DNA of 64,000 bases from assembly GCF_921293095.1 (NCBI RefSeq), contig NC_060259.1:7626001-7690000 (forward strand), read 5' to 3'. Shown here in pieces: positions 1 to 9,214 of the stretch. This DNA comes from Ischnura elegans (Eukaryota > Arthropoda > Insecta > Odonata > Coenagrionidae). The first letter of the stretch is position 1; each line of letters opens with the position of its first letter. The notes under the pieces were generated by a model. The model did not search any database and had not been told where the DNA came from. It saw only the letters and a program-made list of their open reading frames with translations. The position numbers and the translations under genes are program-made.

Positions 1-1399
1 AAACCTTGGGCGGCGAAGCCGCCCCATCACGCGGATGGGCGATGCCGTTCCCAGGAGTCGACGCCTCGGGGAGACACGGGTAAACCTTGGGCGGCGAAGG
101 CGCCCCATCACCAGGAAGCTTACGAGGGGAGGGCGCCGATAACCCTTGGGCGGCGAAGCCGCCCACAGACGAGGAACGGCGAAGCCGTTCCGAGGAGTGG
201 ACGGCTCGGCAGAACACAGTAAACCTTGGGCGGCGGAGCCGCCCTATCACGTGGAAGGGCGACGCCGTTCCCAGGATTCGACGCCTCGGGGGAACACGGG
301 TAAACCCTAGGCGGCGAACCCGCCGCATTACGAGGAAGCTTACGAGGGAGGGCGCCGATAACCCTTGGGCGGCGAAGCCGCCCCCACGCGAGGAACGGCG
401 CAGCCGTTCCGAGGAGGCGATGGCTCGGGGAAATAGGTAAACCTTGGGAGGCGAAGCCGCCCCATTACGACGAGATAACTCTTGGGCGGCGAAGCCGCCT
501 CATCACCAGGAAGCTTACGGGGGGAGGGCGCCGATAACCCTTGGGCGGCAAAGCCGCCCACAGACGAGGAACGGCGAAGCCGTTCCGAGGAGTCGACGGC
601 TCGGGGGGACACAGTAAACCTTGGGCGGCGAAGCCGCCCTATCACGTGGAAGGGCGACGCCGTTCCCAGGAGTCGACGCCTCGGGGGAACACGGGTAAAC
701 CCTGGGCGGCGAACCCACTCCATTGCGAGGAAGCTTACGAGGGAGGGCGCCGATAACCCTTGGGTGGCGAAGCCGCCCTCACGCGAGGAACGGCGCAGCC
801 GTTCCGAGGAGGCGATGCTCGGGGAAATAGGTAAACCTTGGGAGGCGAAGCCGCCCAATTACGACGAGATAACCCTTGGGCGGTGAAGCCGCCCACAGGC
901 GAGGAACGGCGCAGCCGTTCCGAGTTGTCGAAGGCGCGGGGGAACACCGGTAAAACTTGGGCGGCGAAGCCGCCCCGGCACGAGGAAGGGCGATGCCGTT
1001 CCCAGGAGTCCACGCCTAGGGGGACTCGGGTAAACCTTGGGCGGCGAAGCCGCCCCATCACCAGGAAGCTTACGGGGGGAGGGCGCCGATAACCGTTGGG
1101 CGGCGAAGCATCCCACACACGAGGAAGGGCGATGCCGTTCCCAGGAGTCGACCCCTCGGGGGGACTCGGGTGACCCTTGGGCGGCGAAGCCGCCCTCCCA
1201 CGATGAACGGCGAAGCCGTTCCGAGGAACTAGCGGGTCTCCGTCAGAGGGCTACCTCGATATCTGGGCGGCGAAGCCGACACCGGACGAGGAATTGCGAA
1301 GCCCTTCCGAGGAGTCGCGGGCGGGGCAGCCGGCGAAGCCGGATGCGGGGGGGTTTTAGGGGGCTTAGCCCCCTAACGAGCGCGCGCAGCGCGGCGAGT
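1..1399. repeat. GC-rich hairpin array 1 (cut by window edge)
   Basis: A tandem array of short perfect inverted repeats. Two hairpins alternate: GGGCGGCGAAGCCGCCC and GGAACGGCGAAGCCGTTCC (or GGAACGGCGCAGCCGTTCC), joined by spacers such as GAGGAGTCGACG and CTCGGGGGGACAC. A longer-order unit is marked by AAGCTTACGAGGG (near 117, 337, 500, 731 and 1067). Loops are almost all GNA triplets (GAA, GCA); a variant hairpin has GAT or GAC. Short sequences of the type GCGNAGC are known to fold into very stable DNA minihairpins. The block is strongly GC- and CpG-rich while its surroundings are AT-rich. Both strands are open over long stretches simply because stop codons are rare in it. It ends in the tail at 1323-1399. 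Function unknown; satellite-like DNA or part of an unclassified mobile element are the main options. Confidence 0.85.
1323..1399. repeat. Conserved terminal tail of hairpin array 1
   Basis: The array closes with a GGCGAA-type hairpin, then a run of G and GGTTTT, a GGGGGCTTAGCCCCC hairpin, CTAACGAG, and a GCGCGCGCAGCGCGG hairpin followed by CGAGT. The same order and nearly the same bases recur at 7058-7133 and 9145-9214, always at the right end of an array and always followed within a few bases by an ATATATAC-like stretch. This fixed end gives the arrays a polarity, as expected of a unit boundary rather than a random satellite break. Confidence 0.8.
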
Positions 1400-3233
1400 C
1401 TATAGTATATACAACCCGATGTGTGACAGATACCTCACGTACCACTCACTGACTGATTCACGTATACAAATTCCCGACCACTTCCGGACGTGCTGGGAAG
1501 ACGAAATTTTTACAGGTCGTGAAGAAAAAATATTCATCGGGGGGAAAAGTCCGAAAACTCGAAAAAGTCGATCGGTTTTCGAGATATATCGATCCGAATT
1601 AACATTGGAGCCTTATGGGACTAAAACTTTTTCCATTCGTCGCCTACTTTCACACGTCACTGGAACGTGAAATTTTGCTGACGGAAACTAGATTTTTTGG
1701 CCAATTTTTTGATGCGAAAAATTTTGCCATATTTTGATTGAAAGTATTTTTTATAATTTTTTTAAATTTCCAATGCTTTTCTTATGGGCCTATCTTTGGA
1801 TTCTTTTAAAACCAACTTATAATCGTTGTAGGAATAAGTCCCTAACGTATGAGACACTAGATTTTTTGGTTTATTTTTTGGTGTGGTCGCCTTTGCAATT
1901 TTTTGTTTAAAAGTATTTCTTTTAACAATTTAAAATTTCCAATGCTTTTCTAAAGGGCTCACTTTGGGAATTTTTTTGACCAATTTGCAATAATCGTAGG
2001 ACCAATTCAATTTAATGCAAGATACTAGATTTTTTTCTTAATTTTTGGCGATTCTTTGATATCCACATGTTAATCAAACTTCGAGTAATTAACGATTATG
2101 TATTTTCATTGAATTTGCGACTCCTACAACGTTTGGTAACTTACAACACATCCGCCGTGAAGGTCGTGAAGAAAAAATATTCATCGGGGGGAAAAGTCCG
2201 AAAACTCGAAAAAGTCGATCGGTTTTCGAGATATATCGATCCGAATTAACATTGGAGCCTTATGGGACTAAAACTTTTTCCATTCTTCGCCTACTTGCAA
2301 ATGTCACGGGAACATGAAATTTCACTGACGGAAACTAGATTTTTTGGCCGATTTTTTGATGTGAAACATTTTGCCGTATTTTGATTTAAAGTATTTTTTA
2401 TAATTTTTTAAAATTTCCAATGCTTTTCTTAAAATTTCACTGACGGAAACTAGATTTTTTGGCCGATTTTTTGATGTGAAACATTTTGCCGTATTTTGAT
2501 TTAAAGTATTTTTTATAATTTTTTAAAATTTCCAATGCTTTTCTTATGGGCCTATCTTTGGAATTTTTTTAAACCAACTTTAAATCGTTGTAGGAATAAT
2601 TCCAGAACGTATGAGATACTAGATTTTTCGGTTCATTTTTTAGTGTCGTTTTCTTTGCAATATTTTGATTTAAAGTATTTTTTTTAACTTTTTCAAATTT
2701 TCAATGCTTTTCTTATGGGCCGAATTTCGGAATTTTTTTCACCAATTTGCAATAATCGTAGGACAAATTCAATTAAATGCAAGATACTAGATTTTTTATT
2801 CAATTTTTCGGCTATCTTCATGTATCCAAAAGACGAAAGAATTTCGAGTTATTAACGATTATGTATTTCCATTGAAATTGCGACTCCTACAACGTTTGGT
2901 AACTTACAACACATCCGCCGTGAAGTTTGCATTCCCTCAACACACGATTTTAAAATTTTCCGAATTTTTTTTTACCACTTCCCGACGTGGTACGGAGACC
3001 AAATTCAGGTGATTGACGTCTTTCTCGTGCCCCTACGCGCCGCTACCAGGAGAACGCAGAATATTTAATTTTAACGGGTGACACCGTCGAAAAAGCATGC
3101 TTACACTACAGCTACAGAGCCGAAATTTTTATCCAAGGTAAACGATGCCGCGTTTTACAGAACAAGCACTTTAGGTCCCCCGAAAACCCCCTGTGACCCC
3201 CCCAAAAAAATAAAAATTACTTAATAAGTCGTA
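1400..3233. repeat. AT-rich higher-order repeat block
   Basis: No gene is credible here. A block of about 120 bp starting GTCGTGAAGAAAAAATATTC at 1517 recurs almost unchanged at 2163. A 115-bp unit beginning AAATTTCACTGACGG is tandemly duplicated (2317 and 2432). A segment with ATTAACGATTATGTATTT recurs at about 2087 and 2846. The offsets (about 646, then 646+115) show a unit of roughly 650 bp that was duplicated and then acquired the 115-bp duplication. The final part (2960-3200, ACCACTTCCCGACGTGGTACG) is related to 5168-5360. C-rich motifs near 3175 match the tandem repeats at 7676-8640. Confidence 0.7.
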
Positions 3234-3235
3234 TA

Positions 3236-4965
3236 CACCCATGTCTCATATAGTGCAAGGGATGCGTTCCTTGGGGTCTTTGCGCTGTACGAATTTGCGT
3301 TATACGAGAGCGTTTTAACATTGGGAAGATAGGGATGCGTTCCTGGTAGCATAGGTCTTGAATTTCCTCTAAAACATATATATTCCCATAAAAAGCCTTA
3401 GAAAACATTATTTATATAAATTTTTATAGTTTAAAACATCTTGAAAGATAGTACGCACGCATTTGAAGACTTTTATTCACGTTAAAAAAAATTCTTACGT
3501 GCTTTTGAAATTCCCTCCTGTCGTGCGGGTGGGCTAACATCTGCTATCTCAGGGGTTCGTAATGCATTGCCGGCAGTTGACGATTTTTCAAACCAGTCTA
3601 AAAACAACTATTGTGTCACCCAGGCCCTTTTGTCGCTCATCGAAATGACAGGCAAATGCTACTTTGAATGCCATTTCATAGCTAGCGGAGTTTATGAATG
3701 ATAAATCATTTTAATTTGAAGTCCTCCGAGTCATTAGCAGCTACGTGAAACAGTTTTTAAATGCCTTGAAACCTGACCCAGGTTTTCCTTCCCTGGAAAT
3801 GAATGAACGAGAATGCATTCTTTTCCAAAGGAATATCGTCTCGTCAACACTAAAAACTAGTTGAGGGGGAAAGGAGCCACTTTCAATCACAGCTTGGAGT
3901 TCATCAGAAAATGTTGTGGTGACTGCGCTATCAACACTTGCAGATTCACCTGATATCGCCGCACTGAAAATACCTGCTTGCCGTTTAAATTCTGGAACCA
4001 ACCGGAGCTTTCACTGAATGTCACGGAGCGATTACCACTCTCGTCTTTTTGTACTGATTCACTATGAACTTTCCATATGTGTAGACCGCTTGGTTGAAGT
4101 TGGTGCGGCTGAGGTCACTGATGTTTTAACTTCGTCTTTATTCAGAATAAGGCATCGTGCGTTTAAACTTCCGCGCAATATCGCTTTGACGCTCTCCATT
4201 TTCAAAGCAATTGACCTATATCAATTTCTCTTCTAGGTTAATGGTTTTTCTTGATAAATTCTTGATTTTTCTACCCGCATTCCTATTTTTTGCCTTTTTC
4301 TCTTGGTTTTTACTCTGCATGGCTCTATCGAAATCACCTTCTACTGCTGAACTGTATTCTTGAGACGCAGAGGGCCTACGACTGCGGGGAGGGAACGAAG
4401 CCATTGTGTTTGAGACTCTATAGCAGACCCTCTTATATGTTGATGCTATTCATGCGCAACTCGGCCACCGCTCCATTTCTCCCCCGTGAATACCGATGAC
4501 CTTGAAGGCTTTAGCGTAGACCCTCTACCTGGAAGTCAATCGCCCGATAACCTATGACGGCAAAAATACGTCTCAAACCGTGTTGCTGAAAAAAAACCTC
4601 ATTTCACTAGCCCCACGCTTAATTAACGATCTAAATTATTTATTATCATTCTGTTAAGGAGACGAGATAAATTACTTCGGTAGGCCGGCTATCTGGACCC
4701 AATGACGAGTAATACTTTTGGCCATTACACAGCAATGGATTTCTATTAATATATAAACAAAAAAGAAGATTTGAGGCAAGCAATAATATTAATATGCGTA
4801 AAATGATAGAAATTTCGTGTGTACTTAGCGCAAGCTCACGTTTTATCATGAGAGCGTTTAAGATTTTTGATTAGGCTACACTGCGTTGCAATGTTTCCCC
4901 GAGGAACGAATTTGCGCTATATCGAAATTGCGCTAATCGAAATTGCGCTATACGAGACATGGGTG
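3236..4965 (-). mobile_element. Tigger/pogo-like element, copy 1, degenerate
   Basis: Both ends read CACCCATGTCTC...TATA..GCGCAA inward and are flanked by TA, the target duplication of the Tc1/mariner/pogo superfamily. Inside, on the minus strand, two pieces of a Tigger-type transposase remain. The first (about 4404-4216) is an N-terminal basic stretch with NLSRKTINLEEKL. The second (4001-3741) carries SGESASVDSA, then FSVDETIFLWKRMHSRSFIS, which contains the first catalytic Asp of the DDE domain. The rest of the DDE domain is missing, so the copy cannot make transposase. Its sister, in the opposite orientation, is at 24403-26107. Confidence 0.8.
3741..4001 (-). pseudogene. Tigger transposase fragment (DDE start)
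   Basis: An open stretch of 86 codons matching the part of pogo/Tigger transposases between the CENP-B-type DNA-binding region and the first catalytic Asp. SGESASVDSA corresponds to the usual linker, and VFSVDETIFLWKRM contains the D-E-T motif. It then runs to SREGKPGSGFKAFK and stops. The second and third catalytic acidic residues are absent. The same stretch in the sister element carries a frameshift just before the DET motif, so the two copies decayed independently. Confidence 0.75.
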
Positions 4966-5694
4966 TATTTCGTGTACCATTCATCCCAGTTGTATCGTTT
5001 TTATTGATTCCGAAAGGGAATTTTGTCGGCTATATTTACGCGTCATGTTCAATTATCCTGCCCCAATTACACACCCGCAATAAAACTTCAAATTTTTAAA
5101 TGTACATTTCTTAACAAAATAGTAGAGTAATAATAGGGGTTCCAGGACAAGGACACCTAAAACCAATTTTTTTAACCACTTCCCCATAAGGTACGGCTAC
5201 GAAATTCACATTAGTTATGCCTTACTACAGCGCCTATGCACCGCTATGTGGAGAACACAGAATAGGTAATCTAAATGTGATTAATACGGGAAAATTCATT
5301 GTTCCCCTACAGTTAGATCGCTGGAATTTTTACTGTAGGTAGACAAAGACCTTTTATGCAAGAAAACCCCTCGATATTTCACGTGATTTCCAAGAAGACC
5401 AGGGACAAAATTATTTTTTTTCTGTGAATAGCATGTTCTTCGGTGTTTTCGCATATTTTAGCAGTAATTCCCTTCTCCTATGACTCATCGCTAAGGAATT
5501 TATTTGGATGATTGCGACCGTTGTCAGTATACTCATAAAAACCCCTGGAAACCCCCCGGACCCCCTTCAAAACATCGTCATAACCTAAAATGCCACAATC
5601 ACGGCTAGCATGCGTCTACATTCAGCCACATTATCCCCCGGCAGCCTTTGTAAACGATCGGGGAAAGCTGGTAGTACGCATTGCTCTGTGAGGA
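4966..5694. repeat. AT-rich spacer with C-rich repeat remnants
   Basis: No gene is seen. 5168-5360 is a diverged copy of 2962-3180 (both begin at ACCACTTCCC and include GAGAAC.CAGAAT). 5460-5580 holds one and a half diverged copies of the C-rich unit typified by 7676-8640 (ACTCATCGCTA.GGAATT, then AAAACCCC). The block therefore belongs to the same modular repeat domain, interrupted by the Tigger insertion at 3236-4965. Confidence 0.55.
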
Positions 5695-7133
5695 GTGAAA
5701 ACCCTGGCGGCGAAGCTGCCCCCGCCCCAGGAACGACGGAGACATTCCAAGGAGTCAGAGGCGCGGAAAACCTCCGAGAACCCTCGGGCGGCAAATCCGC
5801 TCCAACACGTGGAGCAGCCGAATGGGTGTCTTACGAGGGGGGAGGGCGCCAATAACCCTTGGGCGGCGAAGCCGCCCAAAGACGAGGAACGGCGAAGCCG
5901 TTCCGAGGAGTCGACGGTTCGGGGGGACACAGTAAACCTTGGGCGGCGAAGCCGCCCCATCACGCGGAAGGGCGATGCCGTTCCCAGGAGTCGACGCCTC
6001 GGGGGGACACGGGTAAACCTTGGGCGGCGAAGGCGCCCCCATCACCAGGAAGCTTACGGGGGGAAGGCGCCGATAACCCTTGGGCGGCGAAGCCGCCCAC
6101 AGACGAGGAACGGCGAAGCCGTTCCGAGGAGTCGACGGCTCAGGGGGACACAGTAAACCTTGGGCGGCGAAGCCGCCCTATCACGTGGAAGGGCGACGCC
6201 GTTCCCAGTAGTCGACGCCCCGGGGGACACGGGTAAACCCTGGGCGGCGAACCCGCCCCATTACGAGGAAGCTTACGAGGGAGGGCGCCGATAACCCTTG
6301 GGTGGCGAAGCCGCCCTCACCCGAGGAACGGCGCAGCCGTTCCGAGGAGGCGATGGCTCGGGGAAATAGGTAAACCTTGGAAGGCGAATCCGCCCCATTA
6401 CGACGAGATAACCCTTGGGCGGTGAAGCCGCCCACAGGCGAGGAACGGCGCAGCCGTTCCGAGTTGTCGAAGGCGCGGGGGAACACCGGAAAACCTTGGG
6501 CGGCGATGCCGCCCAGCCACGAGCTAGGGCGATGCCGTTCCCAGGAGTCCACGCCTTGGGGGGCTCGGGTAACCCTTGGGCGGCGAAGCCGCCCTAACAC
6601 GATGAACAGCGAAGCCGTACCGAGGTACTAGCTGGTGTCTGTTGGAGGGCTGCCTCAATATATGGGCGGCGAAGCCGACCCAAAACGAGAAACGGCGAAG
6701 CCGTTCCGAGGAGTCCCGGGTGGGACGGCGAGGCCGTCCGGCTGGGGCGGCGAGGAACGGCGCAGCCGTTCCGAGTTGTCGCAGTCTCGGGGGAACACCG
6801 ATAAACCTTGGGCGGCGAAGCCGCCCCGGCACGAGGAAGGGCGATGCCGTTCCCAGGATTCCACGCCTAGGGGGGACTCGGGTAACCCTTGTGCGGCGAA
6901 GCCGCCCTCACACGATGAACGGCGAAGCCGTTCCGAGGAACCAGCTGCTGTCTGTCGGAGGGCTGCCTAAATATATGGGCGGCGAAGACGACCCCTCGGC
7001 GAGGAACGGCGAAGCCGTTCCGAGTAGTCGTAGGGTGGACGGCGAAGCCGTCCGGTAGGGGCAGCCGGCGAAGCCGGATGCGGGGGGTTTTAGGGGGCGT
7101 AGCCCCCTAACGAGCGCGCGCAGCGCGGCGAGT
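5695..7133. repeat. GC-rich hairpin array 2
   Basis: Same hairpin vocabulary and spacers as array 1, in the same order over long stretches. For example, the GGGCGGTGAAGCCGCCC variant followed by CGAGTTGTCGAAGGCGCG occurs at about 880-930 and again at about 6418-6475. Array 2 therefore looks like a copy of array 1 displaced by about 5.5 kb. The left end (5695-5850) is more diverged, and the right end is the conserved tail (7058-7133). Extra hairpins such as GACGGCGAAGCCGTC appear near the tail. Loops are mostly GAA, GCA and GTA. Long open stretches on both strands are by-products of the base composition. Confidence 0.85.
7058..7133. repeat. Conserved terminal tail of hairpin array 2
   Basis: GGGGCAGCCGGCGAAGCCGG, a G run with GGTTTTAG, GGGGGCGTAGCCCCC, CTAACGAG and GCGCGCGCAGCGCGG, then CGAGT, nearly base for base as at 1323-1399. 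The following sequence (ATATACA, GACTGACTGA, ACAAATTCCCGACCACTTC) also matches what follows tail 1 for about 60 bases before the two loci diverge. Confidence 0.8.
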
Positions 7134-7675
7134 CCTTTCTATATACAGCCCTTGTGGTGACTGACTGACTGATGGATACAAATTCCCGACCACTTCTAGA
7201 AGTGCTGGAGAGCAAAAATTGATTTTTCGAATAAAATTTCATAACTTCCGCTCCATTCGACTTAATTTAAGATGTAGAGTAACGAAAATGATTATTATAT
7301 ATGCTTATAACATTGTCTACGAAATGTAGGCAAGAATTTTCTTTCGTCGTCCTTGGTTACTCAGAAAAAAATAAAATATTTCGAAAATCACCGAAATTAA
7401 CGATTTTCAAAAGATTAACACAAGATTTTGTCAACTTTAACCTGACCGATTTCTTTCAAACTTTGTAGTTACATACAGCTTTGCATTGTCTTTCAGAAAA
7501 CATGAACTTTTAATAAATGATTCAACGCATTTAACCGCGAAAAGATAAAAATGGCGGGCGCTACTCACTTTTTTCGGGGACTGGTTTGCTTTTTATTGTA
7601 TTACTCTCAAAATATGGATGTCATAGGGCTCACTTCTGTTAGATATGAATGTGACCATATAGTATCGTCATCTTT
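7134..7675. repeat. AT-rich spacer after array 2
   Basis: No gene is seen. The first 60 bases resemble 1400-1495 (ACAAATTCCCGACCACTTC). The remainder is AT-rich and does not match the 1.4-3.2 kb block closely by eye. Confidence 0.4.
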
Positions 7676-8640
7676 AAACCCCCCGAAACCCCCTTAAAAA
7701 TTAAAATTTGCACATAAGTAGCCTTTTCGGGTACTCTACGTCACGATTCCGCCGCTTTTCCAAGCCTTACCACTCATCGCTACGGAATTAATGCGGACGA
7801 TTGATGACCCCTGGCAGTACAAAGCTATAAATCCCCGGTAAACCCACATACACCCCCCAAAAAATAAAGTTTTGTATATAAGTCTACTTTTTCGGTACTT
7901 TTCGTGACTTTCCACCGCTGGTTCTTACCCCAACGACTCATCCCTACGGAATTCAAGTGAACGGATGTTGACCGCCAGGAGTACACACATATAAACCCCC
8001 GGTATCCCCCTGAAATCCCCTCAAATGTAAAATGTGCCATTAAGTCTCCTATTTGGGAACTTCTCGCAAACATTACGCCGCACTACCCGTCCCCTCTGAG
8101 CTCTAGATCCGGAATATTTGATGAGGGCGGGCCACCGTAAATAAAACGGGAAAATATACCAGAAAACCCCCGATCACCTCCTGGAACCTAGCCGAAAAAA
8201 AAATTTAAAAAATGTTAAATGCGCTTTTCCGAGTAGTTTTCGTAACAATTTACTCTACTACTGTCTGGTGCCTCTACTACGTATTAAAACCCCCGATAAC
8301 CCCGTGAAACCTCCCAGAAAATTTTTCTAATAAATCGCCTATCCGGGTAAAACAATCGTCAGAATTCTGCCACTGTTCCAGACCCCTAGGACTTATCCGC
8401 ACGGAATTTATGAGAACGATTTGTGACCACTGGTTTTCACACGTATAAAACCCCCGGTATTCCGTTGGAGCCCCCCGCAAAAAATGAAAACTTGCCATTA
8501 AGTCTTCTTTTATGGGTACTTGTCGCCACTATTACGCCGCATTGCACTACCCTTTAAAATCATCGCCACATGATAATTGTGGACGATTGATGACCGCATG
8601 TATAACACATGAAAACCCCCTAATCCCCCTGGGCACCCTC
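7676..8640. repeat. C-rich tandem repeats of about 160 bp
   Basis: About six or seven diverged units, each opening with AAACCCCCGGTA-like sequence at roughly 7676, 7828, 7994, 8163, 8286, 8450 and 8611. Each unit then runs through an A-rich stretch, GCCATTAAGTC, TCGGGTACTT, CGTCAC.ATTCCGCC, CGACTCATC.CTACGGAATT and GACGATTGATGACC. Spacing is about 150-170 bp with one short unit. Single copies also lie near 3175 and 5460-5580, so the repeat is a standard component between hairpin arrays. No coding potential. Confidence 0.75.
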
Positions 8641-8670
8641 TCGGTGGAGAGGACCATTTATGAGGACTAC

Positions 8671-9214
8671 GTGGAGCAGCCGCGGGGGGCTCATTATCCC
8701 CAAGGCGGCGAAGCCGCCCCACAACGAGGAACGGTGAAGTCGTTCCGAGGAGTAACTGGCGTAGGCGAGGGGGAGCTTCAGTAACCCTTGGGCGGCGAAG
8801 CCGCCCCGACGTTATAGCGGCGCAGCCGCTGTGGGCGCCCTCCGCCTCTGGGCGGCGAAGCCGCCCCTTAAACGAATGACGGTGAAACAGTTCCAAAATG
8901 CCCTTGCCCTCTGGGCGGCTTCGCCGACCCCTAACGAGGAACGGCGAAGCCGTTCCGAGTATAAAGCGGGGTAGCCCCGGGGGGGCACACTCAACCCCTG
9001 GGCGGCGAAGCCGCCTCTCAGCGAGGAACGGCGTAGCCGTTCCGAGGAATGAGTGGGGCGCTTCCCTACCCCCTGGCCGGCGAAGCCGGCCACTAGCTGA
9101 GGTGAGATTATTCGAACTAAAATTCTTCGAAGAATCACAAATGTAGACGGCGAAGCCGGACCCGGGGTTTTTCAGGGGCGGAGCCCCTTAACGAGCGCGC
9201 GCAGCGCAGCGAGT
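8671..9214. repeat. GC-rich hairpin array 3 with tail
   Basis: A shorter and more diverged array. It contains GGCGGCGAAGCCGCC, AGCGGCGCAGCCGCT, GGAACGGCGTAGCCGTTCC and GGCCGGCGAAGCCGGCC, plus one hairpin with its loop reading TTC (opposite orientation, near 8917). The tail at 9145-9214 has GGGGCGGAGCCCC and GCGCGCGCAGCGC followed by CGAGT. Stem sequences differ from those of arrays 1 and 2, while stem complementarity and the three-base loop are kept. Confidence 0.8.

Noticed and set aside
87..1118. Overlapping open frames of 70-170 codons on both strands in the hairpin arrays, with repeated peptides such as WAAKPPTDEERRSRSEE
   Set aside because: Open on both strands and in several frames at once, built entirely from the hairpin repeat, with no domain; they follow from GC-rich repeats poor in stop codons.
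1380..1410. Helitron 3' end (hairpin followed by CTRR)
   Set aside because: The hairpin near the tail end is suggestive, but the bases after it differ among the three tails, no CTRR is shared, and no TC start or Rep/helicase coding is seen.
5610..7058. Similar long open frames in array 2
   Set aside because: Same repeat-derived translation as in array 1; frame and length change with repeat number.
1..9214. CRISPR-like array
   Set aside because: Repeats are hairpin units without unique spacers, in a eukaryotic intron-rich context.
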